DNA of 64,000 nucleotides from Gossypium raimondii. Taxonomy: Eukaryota; Streptophyta; Magnoliopsida; Malvales; Malvaceae. The notes below the pieces were generated by a model. That model was not told where the DNA came from and did not search any database. It saw only the letters and a list, made by a program, of their open reading frames with translations. The translations under genes were made by a program, and so were the position numbers. The stretch is taken from positions 56,749,924 to 56,813,923 of the forward strand of contig NC_068570.1 in assembly GCF_025698545.1 (NCBI RefSeq). Reading direction: 5' to 3'. Shown here in pieces: positions 47,492 through 58,749 of the stretch; position 1 is the first letter of the stretch, and every line of letters starts with the position of its first letter.

Positions 47492-48716
47492 AAATTAATT
47501 AGTTTAATAATAATAAAAATAACAATAACAGGACTAAATTAAAAATAAAACAAAATCTCAGGGGACAAATCGGAAATAAAAGAAGGCAAAGGACTAAACT
47601 GTGACACGCGCGAAAGGAGGGGGACCAAATTGAAAACTAAATAAATTATAGGGTCGAATTAAAAAATCAAAAGGGACCACATTGCACAACAGCACGAAAG
47701 ACAAAGGACGTAGCGCGCAAATATCCCACCCGCACGAAAACACGCAGATCCTCTGACGGGTCGGGTCACGCACGCGGGTTATGGGTAAAACGACGCCGTT
47801 TTGGCTATTTATGCACAAGCCCAAAACGACGTCGTTTAAAGCACCTATTTAAGTCAGGTTTTTTTTTTTTTAAATTTCATTCTTCTTGCTTCTTCACAAA
47901 AAAAAAACAGAATTTTTTCTCTCAAATCCCCTCTTTCCCCAGTCTTGGCTCCGGCCGATGACTGCCATACCGACCACTTCTCGCCGGCGATGGCGTCGCC
48001 GCGCACGGTGGCCGAAAAATTGAAAAAACACCTTTTCACTCCTTTTTTCCGAGCAAAGCCCGATTTTGGGTTAAAACAGTCCAAAAGGCTCTCTAAAGCA
48101 AAAAAAAAAAAGAAAAAGAAAGGGAAAAAGAAAAAGAAACAAAAACCCTTCGGTTCCCTCCTCGCTGCCGGTGGGGTCCTTTCGGCAAGCCCGTTGGCCT
48201 GACCACCCTCAAGACGGAGGAGTCTCCGATTAGGCCCTCAAAGGTAACCGAAATCCAACCCTTTTTACTAATCCCTATTTACTTATTTCGAAATATGTAT
48301 ACAAAATAAAAAGATGAGCACCTTTTTTTCTTTGAATCTATTCAAACTTTGTTGGTTTTTTGTATTTAGAATCCGTCCCAAAAATTACATTGTGCTGGGG
48401 CTTTTAAAGCCGATTTACATTTTACTATTTCGCTACTGTTTGCCTGTCATTTGCTTGCTTTATTTGCAGGTCTGTTAGCGGAGTCGGTGGTGGCAGGTGG
48501 TGGCAGAGGGCGGAGGGTAGCGGCTAGGGTTTCTACCCCTCTTGTTTTTTTTTTTACTGAAAATTAGATAAGGTTTTGGGCTTATTCGGCAACTAGGGTT
48601 TAGGGCTTTGTAATTATAAAATTGGGCTAGGGTATTTTGGGTTAAATTTTGTTGTAAATGGACTTTTTTGTTTATTATTTTTTTAGGCCCTGGCCGAAAT
48701 TGGGCCTTACACCTAT

Positions 48717-50500
48717 ATTCCTTATTCGGTAGGAGTACTAATATTGTAATATGTCATCGTACCAAAAAATTATGTTTTTAAAATTAGATCGAATCAATCG
48801 AGTTCGATTATAAATTATTAAAATATTAAAATTATAAAATCTGATTCAATTATAAAATTAGATTTTAAAAATATTGATTTATTCTATTGTTATGTTGTTT
48901 TATATTTGTAAATTAGGTCTAATTTGATATTTGAATTTGTTGATCAGGTTCATTTTGAATCGTCCATCATAATTCGTTACGCTCAATTCGGTTCTCGATT
49001 TTTATATTAATTTTTGATTTATATTTCTAGACTTATTTTGAAAACATGAGGTTCGTTTTAATATTATTTGACAGTATTTTAAAATTTTTTTCATAAATAT
49101 TTTTAAAAAACAATAAAATTTCCAAAAAAAAATTAAAATATTTTTATTATTTTAAATATAAAATCCATACTTTTATATCATAAAAAATGATCTCAATACT
49201 TCAAATTGAATTGATTTTTGGTCAGCATGTAGCCTTTGCTGCCTCATCATAAGCAAAGAGAACGTTCCAAGCCCAAGCCTGTTGTTTGCTTTACTTGCTT
49301 GCTAGAGCAGCCTGCAAAGATTTTTATTTTTATTTTTTTAACGATGATGCCATCATAATTTATGTTTGATTGTAATCTCTAAAGAATTTAGCTCATTATG
49401 AACAAATATTGAGATGCAACATAACCAATGAGAAATAAATTCAACCCAGAATGATAATTAAATTTCAAAACCAGAGTTGAATATTCTAAGTGTTTCCAAT
49501 CTTCTCTAGATTGTCTCTCCTTCTCTAAAATCTTAAACTTCTGCTTTATACAGACGGCCATGGTCCAATTTAGGCTCTTTGTAATTTATAAAATTTTAAA
49601 TTAGTAAGAGTAAAATTACAATTTGACTCTCAAAAATGATAAAATTCCATTTAACTTTTTTAAAAATTATAAAGATATAGACTATTAAAATGATGAAATT
49701 ATATTTTTACGATTGAATTTCGACCCCTCAAAAAAGAATTTCTTGACTCCACCACTGTTTACACAAGGTATTTCCGAGGCAAACCCACGAACTAGAGTGA
49801 AAAGATCAAAGCTACACTAAAATTCTCAGGCCAAAGGCAGCAGTGCAGGAAAGTCCCTCTATTTTCAAATTTAAAAAATTGGTTCTATTTGTTAAAATCG
49901 TTAAAATTCTTTTATAAATTTGCTGGTGAGAAATTTTTGAAATTAAAAAAATGACTCGGTATCCATGTAATAAAAAATTAACATTGCAATTTACTTAAAT
50001 TTAATAGAGAGTTTTAACGAGCTAATAATTCTTAAAAATTCATATAAACATTTTAATCGAATAAAGTATTTAAATTAACTAAAATCATTCTAAAATTTGA
50101 AGCACTAAATTATATCAAAATTAAAGTATATAAATTAAGTTTGATATTTAAGTAAAATATAAAAAGTAAAACTAAAATTTTATTGGGGCGGAATTAAATT
50201 ATATGTTTTACGATAGTAAAATGTAATTTTACCATTTTAATAGACTATATCTTTATAACTTTTAAAGGATTAAATCAAATTTTTATTATTTTTGGAGGGT
50301 CAAAATATAATTTTATCATTACTAATTTAAAATTTTATAAATTATAAAGGGCTTAAATAAATAAAAATTCTATTTTAAGAAGATAGGGACTTGGCTCCAC
50401 AGCTAGAAATTTCCTTTTCTCTGAAATATCAATAATAATTAAGCATCACCATCAGAATAATAACACATAAATACAGGAAGGGCTAGGTCTAATTTGGGAA
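48717..50500. other. Intergenic DNA with dispersed AT-rich repeats
   Basis: 49580-49760 and 50195-50400 are two copies of the repeat also at 3690-3850 (49580-49760 in inverted orientation to 50195-50400). No gene was recognised. Confidence 0.45.
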
Positions 50501-50504
50501 AAGC

Positions 50505-50760
50505 GATATCGACAAGTTGAATTTGAATATAGTAATATTCTTTTTGATGCAATTAATTTTGTTTGTCAAATTTATTGATATTCCTCTTATGAAAATAAAG
50601 TTTGTATCTGTCATATTTCTCGAAATTATAATGCAGTTGCAAATTTCATGGCTAAGTAAGTTAGTATAAATTTTATTAGTCTACATTTGTTTTTGAACCC
50701 CTTCAAATTGTGCGGGAGTTAATCTAAAAAGATATTATGGGCTTTTAATTTTTGCTTATT
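50505..50760 (+). mobile_element. Possible LINE-type RNase H fragment
   Basis: Plus-strand translation contains CHISRNYNAVANFMAK, resembling the HVxRxxNxVAxxLAK motif of RNase H-like domains at the C terminus of plant LINEs, followed by a degraded tail (LNPFKLCGS). Stops are present. Short and weak. Confidence 0.4.
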
Positions 50761-51059
50761 TCTATAATCGCTAATATTGTTTCTATCTACCAAAAAATAA
50801 AATTTATTTTCCAATTATGATAATGGTGCTAAGAAGAAAAATTGTATGGCTTTTAATAATTTATTCAATTGAATCGATTCGAGAATCCATCTAATTTTGA
50901 AAATTTTACTGAATGGAAAAAAAAATCAATGTTTGCATGCTAAACATTTTTCAAATAACACCAAAGATCAAAATAAATATTTATTATAATGTTGACATAC
51001 ATATAGAAAAGCAACAAGCAATTAGAGCTTGACAACATCAATAAAAACTAGTACCTTTT

Positions 51060-52058
51060 TCAATGCTTATTGATGAACACTTTGATTCCTTCAATAAGTT
51101 CACCAGTTTGTGCAGCAGTAACAGGGTCAGTATCAATGGCAATCTTGTTAAGATAAAAGCTATGACCCATTTCAGTGCTAATAAACAACTCCACATCTTT
51201 GTTGGCTTTTTTCAGTAATTCATAATACTCCATCTCAGTGTCCTTGATCATGTCTTTCTCAGCCACACAATACATCAATGGAGGTAAACTTAGGGTTTCA
51301 ATTGGTGGGGCAAATGACCCCATAGGACAAGTAATGGGATGGTCCTTGGTGCACCCATTTGGCAATGCTAAGGCTAAGAACTTATCCACCATGTCTAAGG
51401 TTAAGAAAGGTGACTCGGGTTGTTCTAACTCGGACTTGCTTCGCTGAGCCCGAACGAACCCTGGGTGGATAGGGATAGCACCAGCGAGTCTTAGTGGGTT
51501 CAAATCAATGAACCCACTACGTGTAGCTACTTCATGCACGATGTTCCCTCCTGAGCTATCACCTATAAGGAAAACTCGGTTGAAATCACCATGGGTGTTG
51601 AGCCAAGGTTCGTTTGACTCACCTTTAGATAACGATTTAAGCCAAAGGAGAGCGGCGTAGCCATCGTCACAAGCTGCCGGAAGCTTGTTCTCGGGTGCTG
51701 GCCTGAGGTAAACCGAGACGACAATAGCTGGAATCGATTTGGCTAACCTAGTGTAAAACTGATAGTACATGAACCAATCAGCTTGGCTGATGCAAAAGCC
51801 ACCGCCATGGAAATGAAGTATGATCGGAAACTTGGGATTTTCCTCCTCCGGCAAGTAAATTCGAGCCCGGAGGCCTGAATTTTGATCGATGGTGACATCA
51901 CGAGTGGCTATACCATCAATGAATTGTTCATGGGGTGAGACTGGTTCAGCCATGAACTTGACCTCAGGGGGACCAGTCCAGGTTCGGTCGACTGAGCCAT
52001 CATCATAGACTCTTAGCCAACCAGATACGTCCTGGACTAGCTTCTTTTCTTGAACCAT
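51060..52058 (-). CDS. CXE-type carboxylesterase (alpha/beta hydrolase)
   Basis: An intronless 332-aa gene of the plant CXE family, related to hormone-sensitive lipases and to the GID1 receptor fold. Visible: oxyanion-hole motif HGGGF (84-88), nucleophile elbow GDSSGGN with Ser168, Asp269 in AEKDMIKD and His299 in EMGHSFY, giving a complete Ser-Asp-His triad, so it is an active esterase and not a GID1 receptor. The RPAPENKLPAACDDGYAALLWL block is the family hallmark. It should hydrolyse short acyl or xenobiotic esters in the cytosol. The frame stays open for 23 codons upstream, but without an ATG; ATG at 52056-52058 (accATGG context) is chosen. It is closest in style to CXE15/CXE17, uncertain. 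Confidence 0.92.
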   Translation of the reverse strand: MVQEKKLVQDVSGWLRVYDDGSVDRTWTGPPEVKFMAEPVSPHEQFIDGIATRDVTIDQNSGLRARIYLPEEENPKFPIILHFHGGGFCISQADWFMYYQFYTRLAKSIPAIVVSVYLRPAPENKLPAACDDGYAALLWLKSLSKGESNEPWLNTHGDFNRVFLIGDSSGGNIVHEVATRSGFIDLNPLRLAGAIPIHPGFVRAQRSKSELEQPESPFLTLDMVDKFLALALPNGCTKDHPITCPMGSFAPPIETLSLPPLMYCVAEKDMIKDTEMEYYELLKKANKDVELFISTEMGHSFYLNKIAIDTDPVTAAQTGELIEGIKVFINKH

Positions 52059-52129
52059 GGTTTTTGTTTTAAGTAGGGGAGAGAAAGACTTGAAGTGATT
52101 AGTAAAGGATGCACTTGGTTGTGCCACTT

Positions 52130-52530
52130 TTATCGACGAAAACTACAGGAAACCGCATGGTTATTTACTATGGACTTTAAATATTTATTTGCGTTTTTGG
52201 TGCTCCAAACTTCAATGGGTTTGCTTTTTGACTAAAAAAAAACGTGTTTTACTTTAATTGGAATTGACTGAATTGTAGTGAAGTCTTCCCAATCAACCTT
52301 ATATTTATTAAAAAAATTAATTTAATTTTAGTTAAAATTCAAAAATCAATAAAAAGATGGACCGTTGAATTAGTTATGAATTTTTATATTTTATTATTTT
52401 ATTATTATTGATTAAATTTGAGAATAGCTTATTTAAGCTGCTGTTGAGGTTGAAACTTAAAGAAAATTTAGTTGGAAGTGATCTAAATTGTAAATATAAT
52501 TAATATGAAATATATATATGTATATGATAA
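52130..52530. other. Upstream region of the carboxylesterase
   Basis: AT-rich. No clear TATA at the expected distance was identified. Confidence 0.3.
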
Positions 52531-52534
52531 ATGA

Positions 52535-52640
52535 TTCGATTGAGTCTTAGTTCAATTGACATGAATTTTATTATAAATGTAAGAAAATGTGAGTTCAAGT
52601 ACATATACATTGTGGAAAGGGGATTGAATATTGGACGTGA
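52535..52640 (+). repeat. SINE-like copy, tRNA-derived, degraded
   Basis: The plus strand has gattgagtcttagttcaatt (box A region) and gtgagttcaagta (box B) ~45 nt apart, as in the family at 42590. The 3' body is poorly conserved. Confidence 0.5.
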
Positions 52641-52644
52641 TAAA

Positions 52645-53900
52645 TGGGGGACAAAGAGATTTGACTAATCATGAAAGCACCCAAAGTTGTTGGGCTGCTT
52701 CCTTCAGTCCAAGGAAATTGGCAAGGAAAGAACATGAAAGAAAAGTTATCTAATTATAAAAATATTAATACTTTATGTATTATCAAGTAAAAGTTTTAAA
52801 TTTCACAAAAAGAAGTAATTTTGATTTTCCTTTAATTAAGGTGTAGTTTAGAAATATTTTTAAAAGTATTTTCGAGAAAAAGCTAAAATTTTTAATTTTT
52901 GAAAAAAATGATTTTGGACCAGTATTTAGCTTGGGAGAAACACTTTCAGGTATCTGTTTATGAAAATTTCTAAGAAGATTGAAAAAAATTTGAAATAAGA
53001 AAATATAGTAGGGCCTCCCAAGGACTTCCACTACACATTTTCACCAAGCACGCTTTTTTACTTTAGATAGTGGAGGGTCCATCTTCTCAACTGCCTGTAG
53101 AGCGTGAACTTGCTCTTGGGGCCCTTTTGCTACTATATTAGTCTCATTGTACACCGTGATTCCGCGTTTAGCTGTTTGAAGATAGCCATCGTAATATAAG
53201 ATAACAATCATTGATTTGCTAAGCAACCTGTCCCACTTCAAACGAGACCTACCACTCGAGCTAATGTGAACATGTTTCCAGTTCAACAAGAAGTCTATTT
53301 GAACTTAAGCATCTCATATTGATAGGATTTCAAGATAAGTGCTTATGGTTACCCATTACGCATTTAATAAGATTGAATGTTTATCTAATTATATTATGTC
53401 AATAGATGAGGTGACCCTTTCTAGAAATACACTAGAAAACTATGAACAAGGGATAAACCTAATAGAACCCTAAAGTTACTATAACCACTTATCCTCTTAG
53501 TCAGTCTGTCATCTTATCTTTGTTTTAACTCTCGATCTTTATAGGTAAATCGGCCTCCATTGCACCACATTGATCTCCTCTTCGCTCCTCCTTATCTTGT
53601 ATTCTGTATCAACAATCTAGAAGCACATTTTATTAAATTGTCCTTGTTATATATGATTTGATTTGTTAACAAATTTAGTTCCTTCAGTATTTTTTTAGTC
53701 TTGGTTTCCATAAAATTAAGATAAATTGTTACAAGTCTTACTTTTTATTACAATTAATATATTATTAAGTAAATATAAGATGTTGACATAAATTTATAAA
53801 TCATAATTAATTATAATAATTCATTAAAAGAATCGCATCACCAATTATAATTATGATTATAATTATAATCAATATACTAATATTTTAAAGTATGAGATCT
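52645..53900. other. Intergenic DNA, no recognised gene
   Basis: Minus-strand frames at 52783-53031 and 53041-53289 match no family I know. The second has a less biased composition and could be a remnant of a mobile element. Confidence 0.35.
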
Positions 53901-53904
53901 ATTG

Positions 53905-54235
53905 TTTCACTGTTAAGAAAAAGATACTCTAAAGTACAAGGGTGAGGTGAGAGTATTATTGCAAGAGTGCTATTTTGATGGTAAAATTTTGTGTTGTAGT
54001 TTTAGTGTATTTAGTGGTGAGAATATTGTGTGCAAGGATAAGGAAAATTATTACAGGGTGTGTGATCAAGTAGGTTCACTTTGTAATTGTTGAAGAGACT
54101 GCATATTTCTCACCGAGTTAAGCTCCACAGACGTAGGGAAACTGAACTACGTAAATAACTCTTTATGTCTTGTGTGATTTCGATTTTGGCATTTGGTACT
54201 TGAAGGAGTGCCCGCCATCTTAAACACTTCACTTG
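53905..54235 (+). mobile_element. Copia-type LTR remnant (fossil)
   Basis: It contains tcaccgagttaagctccaca, gacgtagggaaactgaacta and cttaaaca near the 3' end, as in Copia LTRs that carry a conserved accgagtt...gacgtagg block. Related to 44160-44610. No internal region; 5' border uncertain. Confidence 0.55.
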
Positions 54236-54367
54236 TAACAACTAAATCATTTCACATAATATTATAACTTGATAAAAACCTTTAAAATTATTAAAGATTA
54301 AATAAAAAAACATATTCTTTTAGTAAAATTATAATTTGAACATATCTAAACCATCAACTTATAGATT

Positions 54368-54729
54368 GGTTAAAATATGTTGTTAGTTCCTATATTTTGA
54401 TAAAATTTGAGTTTTAGTCTCTATATTAAAAAGTTAAAATTATGTCATCATACTTTCTTGATGTAAAAGTTTCAATCCAATCATTAAAATTGTAAGTATT
54501 TTCCGTCAATATTTGTCAATTTGACATGTTGATTAGGTTGCCCTCAAGTGACATGGCATATGATTAATATGAAGTAAACATGTCACGTTGGCAAATTTTA
54601 ACTGGTGATAATAAAATTGGACTAAAATTCTTAAATTGAAAAACAAGAAACTTGGATTTTAACTTTTAAAGTACATGGATTAAATCTCAAAATTATTCAA
54701 AGTATAGGGACTAACAACATATTTTAACC
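54368..54729. mobile_element. MITE, family A, copy 2
   Basis: Inverted ends ggttaaaatatgttgttagt (54368) and actaacaacatattttaacc (ending 54729) bound 362 bp without a coding frame. The flanks ttatagatt (54359-54367) and ttataaatt (54730-54738) match at 8 of 9 bases, a Mutator-sized target duplication. Confidence 0.85.
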
Positions 54730-54778
54730 TTATAAATTTGGATTTATTTGAATAAAATTCAAGAATCAAATAATAAAC

Positions 54779-54961
54779 ATATATATATATATATATGTGT
54801 GTGTGTGTATAATGGCCATGTACATGAAATGAAATTCTTTGGAAATTAAAGAGAAATTTGGTTGTAAATTGTTATCTGTACACCGCATGGCCATGTACAT
54901 GAAATGAAATTCTTTGGAAATTAAAGAGAAATTTGGTTGTAAATTGTTCTCTGTACACCGC
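54779..54961. repeat. (AT)n(GT)n microsatellite and a 75-bp tandem duplication
   Basis: An at/gt run at 54779-54809 is followed by two nearly identical 75-bp copies (54812-54886 and 54887-54961), each starting atggccatgtacatgaaatg and differing at about one base. Very recent duplication. Confidence 0.9.
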
Positions 54962-54964
54962 ATG

Positions 54965-55580
54965 TTTTACTTGCCCTTAAGAGAATGCATCTCACGTTTT
55001 TCTTTTTAGAATAACTTACAAATTAATATGACGATGACATGGTACCTTTTATATTCCGTTCTTAAATAAATTTAGTTTTCTTAAAATAGAGAACTAAAAT
55101 TGATTCAATTTGAAAAAATTAATAAAATAATAAATTTCAAGTTAATCGAATCAAGTTATTCGAGTTTGAGTTGAGTTGAATTTTACAATTCGGATAACTC
55201 AAATAATAGATTAGTATAAATATTCCTTTGGTCTATGTCAATTTTGAAAATGAACAAATTGGTCTATCTATCAACAAAATTAAAAAAATTCAAAATATTT
55301 ATAAAAATTCCAAATTTATATCTTTTTAAAAAATTAAATTTTGGGACTTAGATAAGTTAATTAATGATTTAAGTTTATCATACTAAAGTGTCCTTTTTTT
55401 TTCTTCTTATTTTGCTTTGAAAAAAATATGGTTTTGAATTTATGTTCTTTAACATAGAATTAGTTATACTGTAACAAAAATTTAATTCGACATGTTTATT
55501 TTTTTATTTAACTCGAACAATTTTACTCGATTCAACTCGACTCCACTCTAACCACTTAACTCGATTTAAAAAATTTTACA
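54965..55580. other. AT-rich intergenic DNA
   Basis: No gene was recognised. 55140-55570 has several ctcgattcaactcgac-type words of a dispersed plant repeat. Confidence 0.4.
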
Positions 55581-55583
55581 TTA

Positions 55584-56219
55584 GGAATCTTACTTCCCTG
55601 GCGATGCAGTGGAGCAGATTAAAGCTACAACGACGAATCTTGTTCCCGACATTGCAATTAAATAGATTGAAGCCGCAACGGCGAATCTCACTTCCCTGGC
55701 AGTACAGTGGAGCAGATTAAAGCTACGACGGCGAATCTTGCTTCCCTAATATTGCAATTTAAAATATTGAAGCCACAACGGTGAATCTCACTTCCCTAGC
55801 AGTACAGTAGAGCAGATTAAAGTTACGACGGCGAATCTTGCTTCCCTAATATTGCAATTTAAAAGATTGAAGCCACAACGGTGAATCTTACTTTCCTGGC
55901 AATGCAGTAGAGCAGATTAAAGCTACAACGGCGAATCTTGCTTCCCCGACATTGTAATTTAAAAGATTGAAGCCGCAACGGCGAATCTTACTTCCCTGAG
56001 GTTGCAGTAGAACAGACCAAAATAACAAATCCTATCTCTCTGTCGTTAAAATAGAGTGGATCAAGGCATCAGTACCTCTAAAGATGCAGTAGGCGGAATG
56101 AGGATACCTAAAGAAGAAAAGCTCCAAAATAAGTCAAATCTGGTGAGACCGGGCAAAATTGGTCCTTTTGAAGTCTTTGCTCCATTCTCGTTACACGACA
56201 ATGAGCAAAGAGGGGCAGC
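55584..56219 (+). mobile_element. 3' internal end of a Ty3/Gypsy element (fossil) with tandem repeats
   Basis: About 450 bp of alternating ~50-bp repeats (gattgaagccgcaacggcga and gattaaagctacgacggcga types) are followed by a purine-rich tract (aaagaggggcagc) directly before the LTR at 56220. It is the same type of sequence as 63060-64000. The left side starts abruptly, so the rest of this copy is missing. Confidence 0.8.
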
Positions 56220-58749
56220 TGTGAGACCCAATTTCTGCCCGGGGCCCAAATAACAAAACAAAAATAAACCCAAAAATAAAAAGTCCATTTACAAACAAGC
56301 CCAAACCAAACCTTAAGCCCAAATTAACCCAAGCCCGCAACATTAATAGTTTTGGCAGAACGGTACAGCAAACCCTAGGGCGCGCCGCATGCCTCTGCCC
56401 AATGCCCTAGCGCCGCACGATCTGCTGGCCCTCCTCGCTCATGCCTCTGCCACCACCGTTGGCCTGCTTTGACACCTGCAGAGAGGAGTGAATGCAAAGC
56501 AACAGAGGAATACAAAGAAGTAAAGAGCAAAAAACAAAAAAGATGAAGATAAAACAGGTGTAATACGGCTATAAAAGCCAAAGGATTCTCATTGTAACCT
56601 TTTTACGAACACACAGATATTGGAATCAAAAAACAGAAAACAAGATTTAAAAGGTTGATTTGAATTGCTTTCTCTTCATTTTTTCTTATCTTTTGCGTAT
56701 TTATTTTTTTTATTTCTGCAAATCGATCTTAAAAATAATCAATAGCAAAAAAGAAAGGAAAAGAAGCTACCTGAATAGGCCCTTAGGCCCGCCGTCGATG
56801 GTCCTCCACCGTCGTCGGACTTGGGTACAAGGAGGGGCCAAAGCTTTTCTCTTTCCCTTTGTTTCCCCGTTCCATAGCCTCGACCTCTGAATGCGCTTCA
56901 ATGCGCCGATAGTAGGTGCCCTCGCATGGCTCCGACCACCGGGCAGTGAGGAGGCGTGACGGCGGCGGGGTTCCTAACCTTGGAACCCTAGCAGAGAAAA
57001 GGAGTCTCCCTTTTGTTTTATTTTTTATTTTTTGTGTTCTTTGCAAAAGAATGAAAGCAGAAAAATGAGTAAATTTTTTACTTTTATGGTAATTAAAAAG
57101 CGCCGTTTGGGGGGAAATCTGCATGCTTTGCCCTAATGGGTAATTTATGCATTTAGTCCCTCCATTTTCTTGTTGAAGTGCAATCCAACTTTTATTTCTT
57201 TTAGATTTGGGCTGCAAATTTTGTTTTTGCTTCAATCGGTCCTTTGACCATGTATGGTCCCTTTATTGAAACGTTGCACTCTAAGATCGGGGTATATTGC
57301 CCGATTAGTCCTCCATTCTTCATGCGCGCGCCTTTTTAATCCCTCGTGTCCTATTTATGGTTTTGCAATTAAAACCCCAAGTTCTGATTCGATTCCAGTA
57401 GCACCCTGGTCCTTTTAATTTACTTATTTGTTTTTATTCAAAAACTCTTTTATTATTTTTTGTTATTATTTATCATTTATGGTAAACTGTTTTACATGCT
57501 ATTTATTTAATTCTCTTAATAGGTTATTCATTTTAAACCATATATGTACATAATCTTTTAAACTCTTATATGTATATGCATATATATATTTTAAATGTTG
57601 TGTGTCTTTTATTTATTTGTTTTAAACTATTATTATTCATTTTAAGTTTCATATGTTGTTTATTTGAAGCCTTTTATTATTTATTTTTTTTATTTTTTAA
57701 AATTGTTGTTGTAAATTATTTATTATTTACTTTGAATTGATTTGCATAATATTGTGTTTTGTTTACTTGATTGTTAATGCTAGTATTAAAATGATATACA
57801 TCATGCGTTTATCGCCATCATGTGCCCTTTTGTTTTTGCATATTTGTCATTCATTATTGTAACATTTTATTTATAAGTTGTCATTCTATGTTCTATATAA
57901 GCATCCTATCATTCCATCATTTTTAAAATGGCACTTAATGTATTTTTATATACCCATAATAAACCATTTTATTTTATCACAAAACAAATTCACCTCGTAC
58001 AAGTGTTGCACTTGTCATTATTCAAAAAGAAAAATTTTAAAATAAGGCAATATCTCGCGTTTTAGGAAATTCGAAGAATTGTACCCTAACTTACTGGGTC
58101 TCGATTTTCTCGTTAAACCTAAATAGCAAAATATCCTTTTAAATTTCTAAAAACTTAAAATTCGAAAAATAAAGGTAATATTCTATATTTAGAAAATTAG
58201 AAATCGTGCCCTAACTCACGGGTTTCGATTTTCTCGTATTGATCCTAAATAATCGAATATCCTTTTAAAATTGAAATGAATGAGGTTTGAATAAAAAGTG
58301 AAATGCAAACTTACTCTCAAAATATGAGATGTCGGGTCCTAACTTACTGGGTGTGACATCTTGTTACTTCGAGATAAGGAGGCATTTTCTATTTTTGATT
58401 TAATTAAAGCATTTTTAATTAACACAATATAAAGAAGGATCGTATTTTTAAATTCTTTTCGAGCTTTTAATTTTCGATACAAGGACACTAATTAATCAAT
58501 TAGGTACCAATTTTGGGCGTATCGAGGGTGATAACCCTTCCTCGTGCGTAATCGACTCCCGAACCTGTTTTTCTGAATTCCGTGGACCAAAATCGTTGTT
58601 TTAATAAAATATAAATCGTTTATTAAAAACAACCGCTTTTCAAGGTGATCCGATCACACCTCATCAAAAAAGATTGGTGGAGACTCCCATTTTCGTTTTC
58701 TTTTTTAAAATCCAAGTCGACCCCGTTTTTATCAAAAAAATGGTGTAAC
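56220..58749 (+). mobile_element. LTR (2.5 kb) of a Ty3/Gypsy, Tat/Ogre-like element (fossil)
   Basis: It starts TGTGAGACCC and ends TGGTGTAACA; the primer-binding region gcttggcgactccac follows at once. It is homologous to the solo LTR at 46274-48711. Internal sequence flanks both sides, so this LTR serves as the 3' end of one copy and the 5' end of the next. Frames inside it (for example 56783-57235) are chance. Confidence 0.85.

Larger units (their letters stand above)
46274..48711 (-). mobile_element. Solo LTR, 2.4 kb, Ty3/Gypsy (Tat/Ogre-like) fossil
   Basis: On the minus strand it starts TGTAAGGCCCAATTT and ends TGGTGTAAACA. The 5-bp target duplication cctat is perfect (46269-46273 and 48712-48716). 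It is homologous to the LTR at 56220-58749 in the opposite orientation (shared acaccctcgtaac/gataacccttcctcgtgcg and gagtcgacttg blocks). No internal region remains, so it is a solo LTR from recombination. It contains AAT and ATG microsatellites. Confidence 0.88.

Noticed and set aside
47854-48202. Basic Lys-rich and Cys-containing frames in the solo LTR
   Set aside because: They arise from purine-rich and GC-rich LTR sequence and are not shared as a frame with the sister LTR.
52059-52127. Upstream extension of the carboxylesterase by 23 codons
   Set aside because: The first codon of that extension is GTG, not ATG; the ATG at 52056-52058 has a good context and fits family length.
56783-57235. 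150-codon minus-strand frame in the Gypsy LTR
   Set aside because: Lies wholly within an LTR and has no domain; chance frame.
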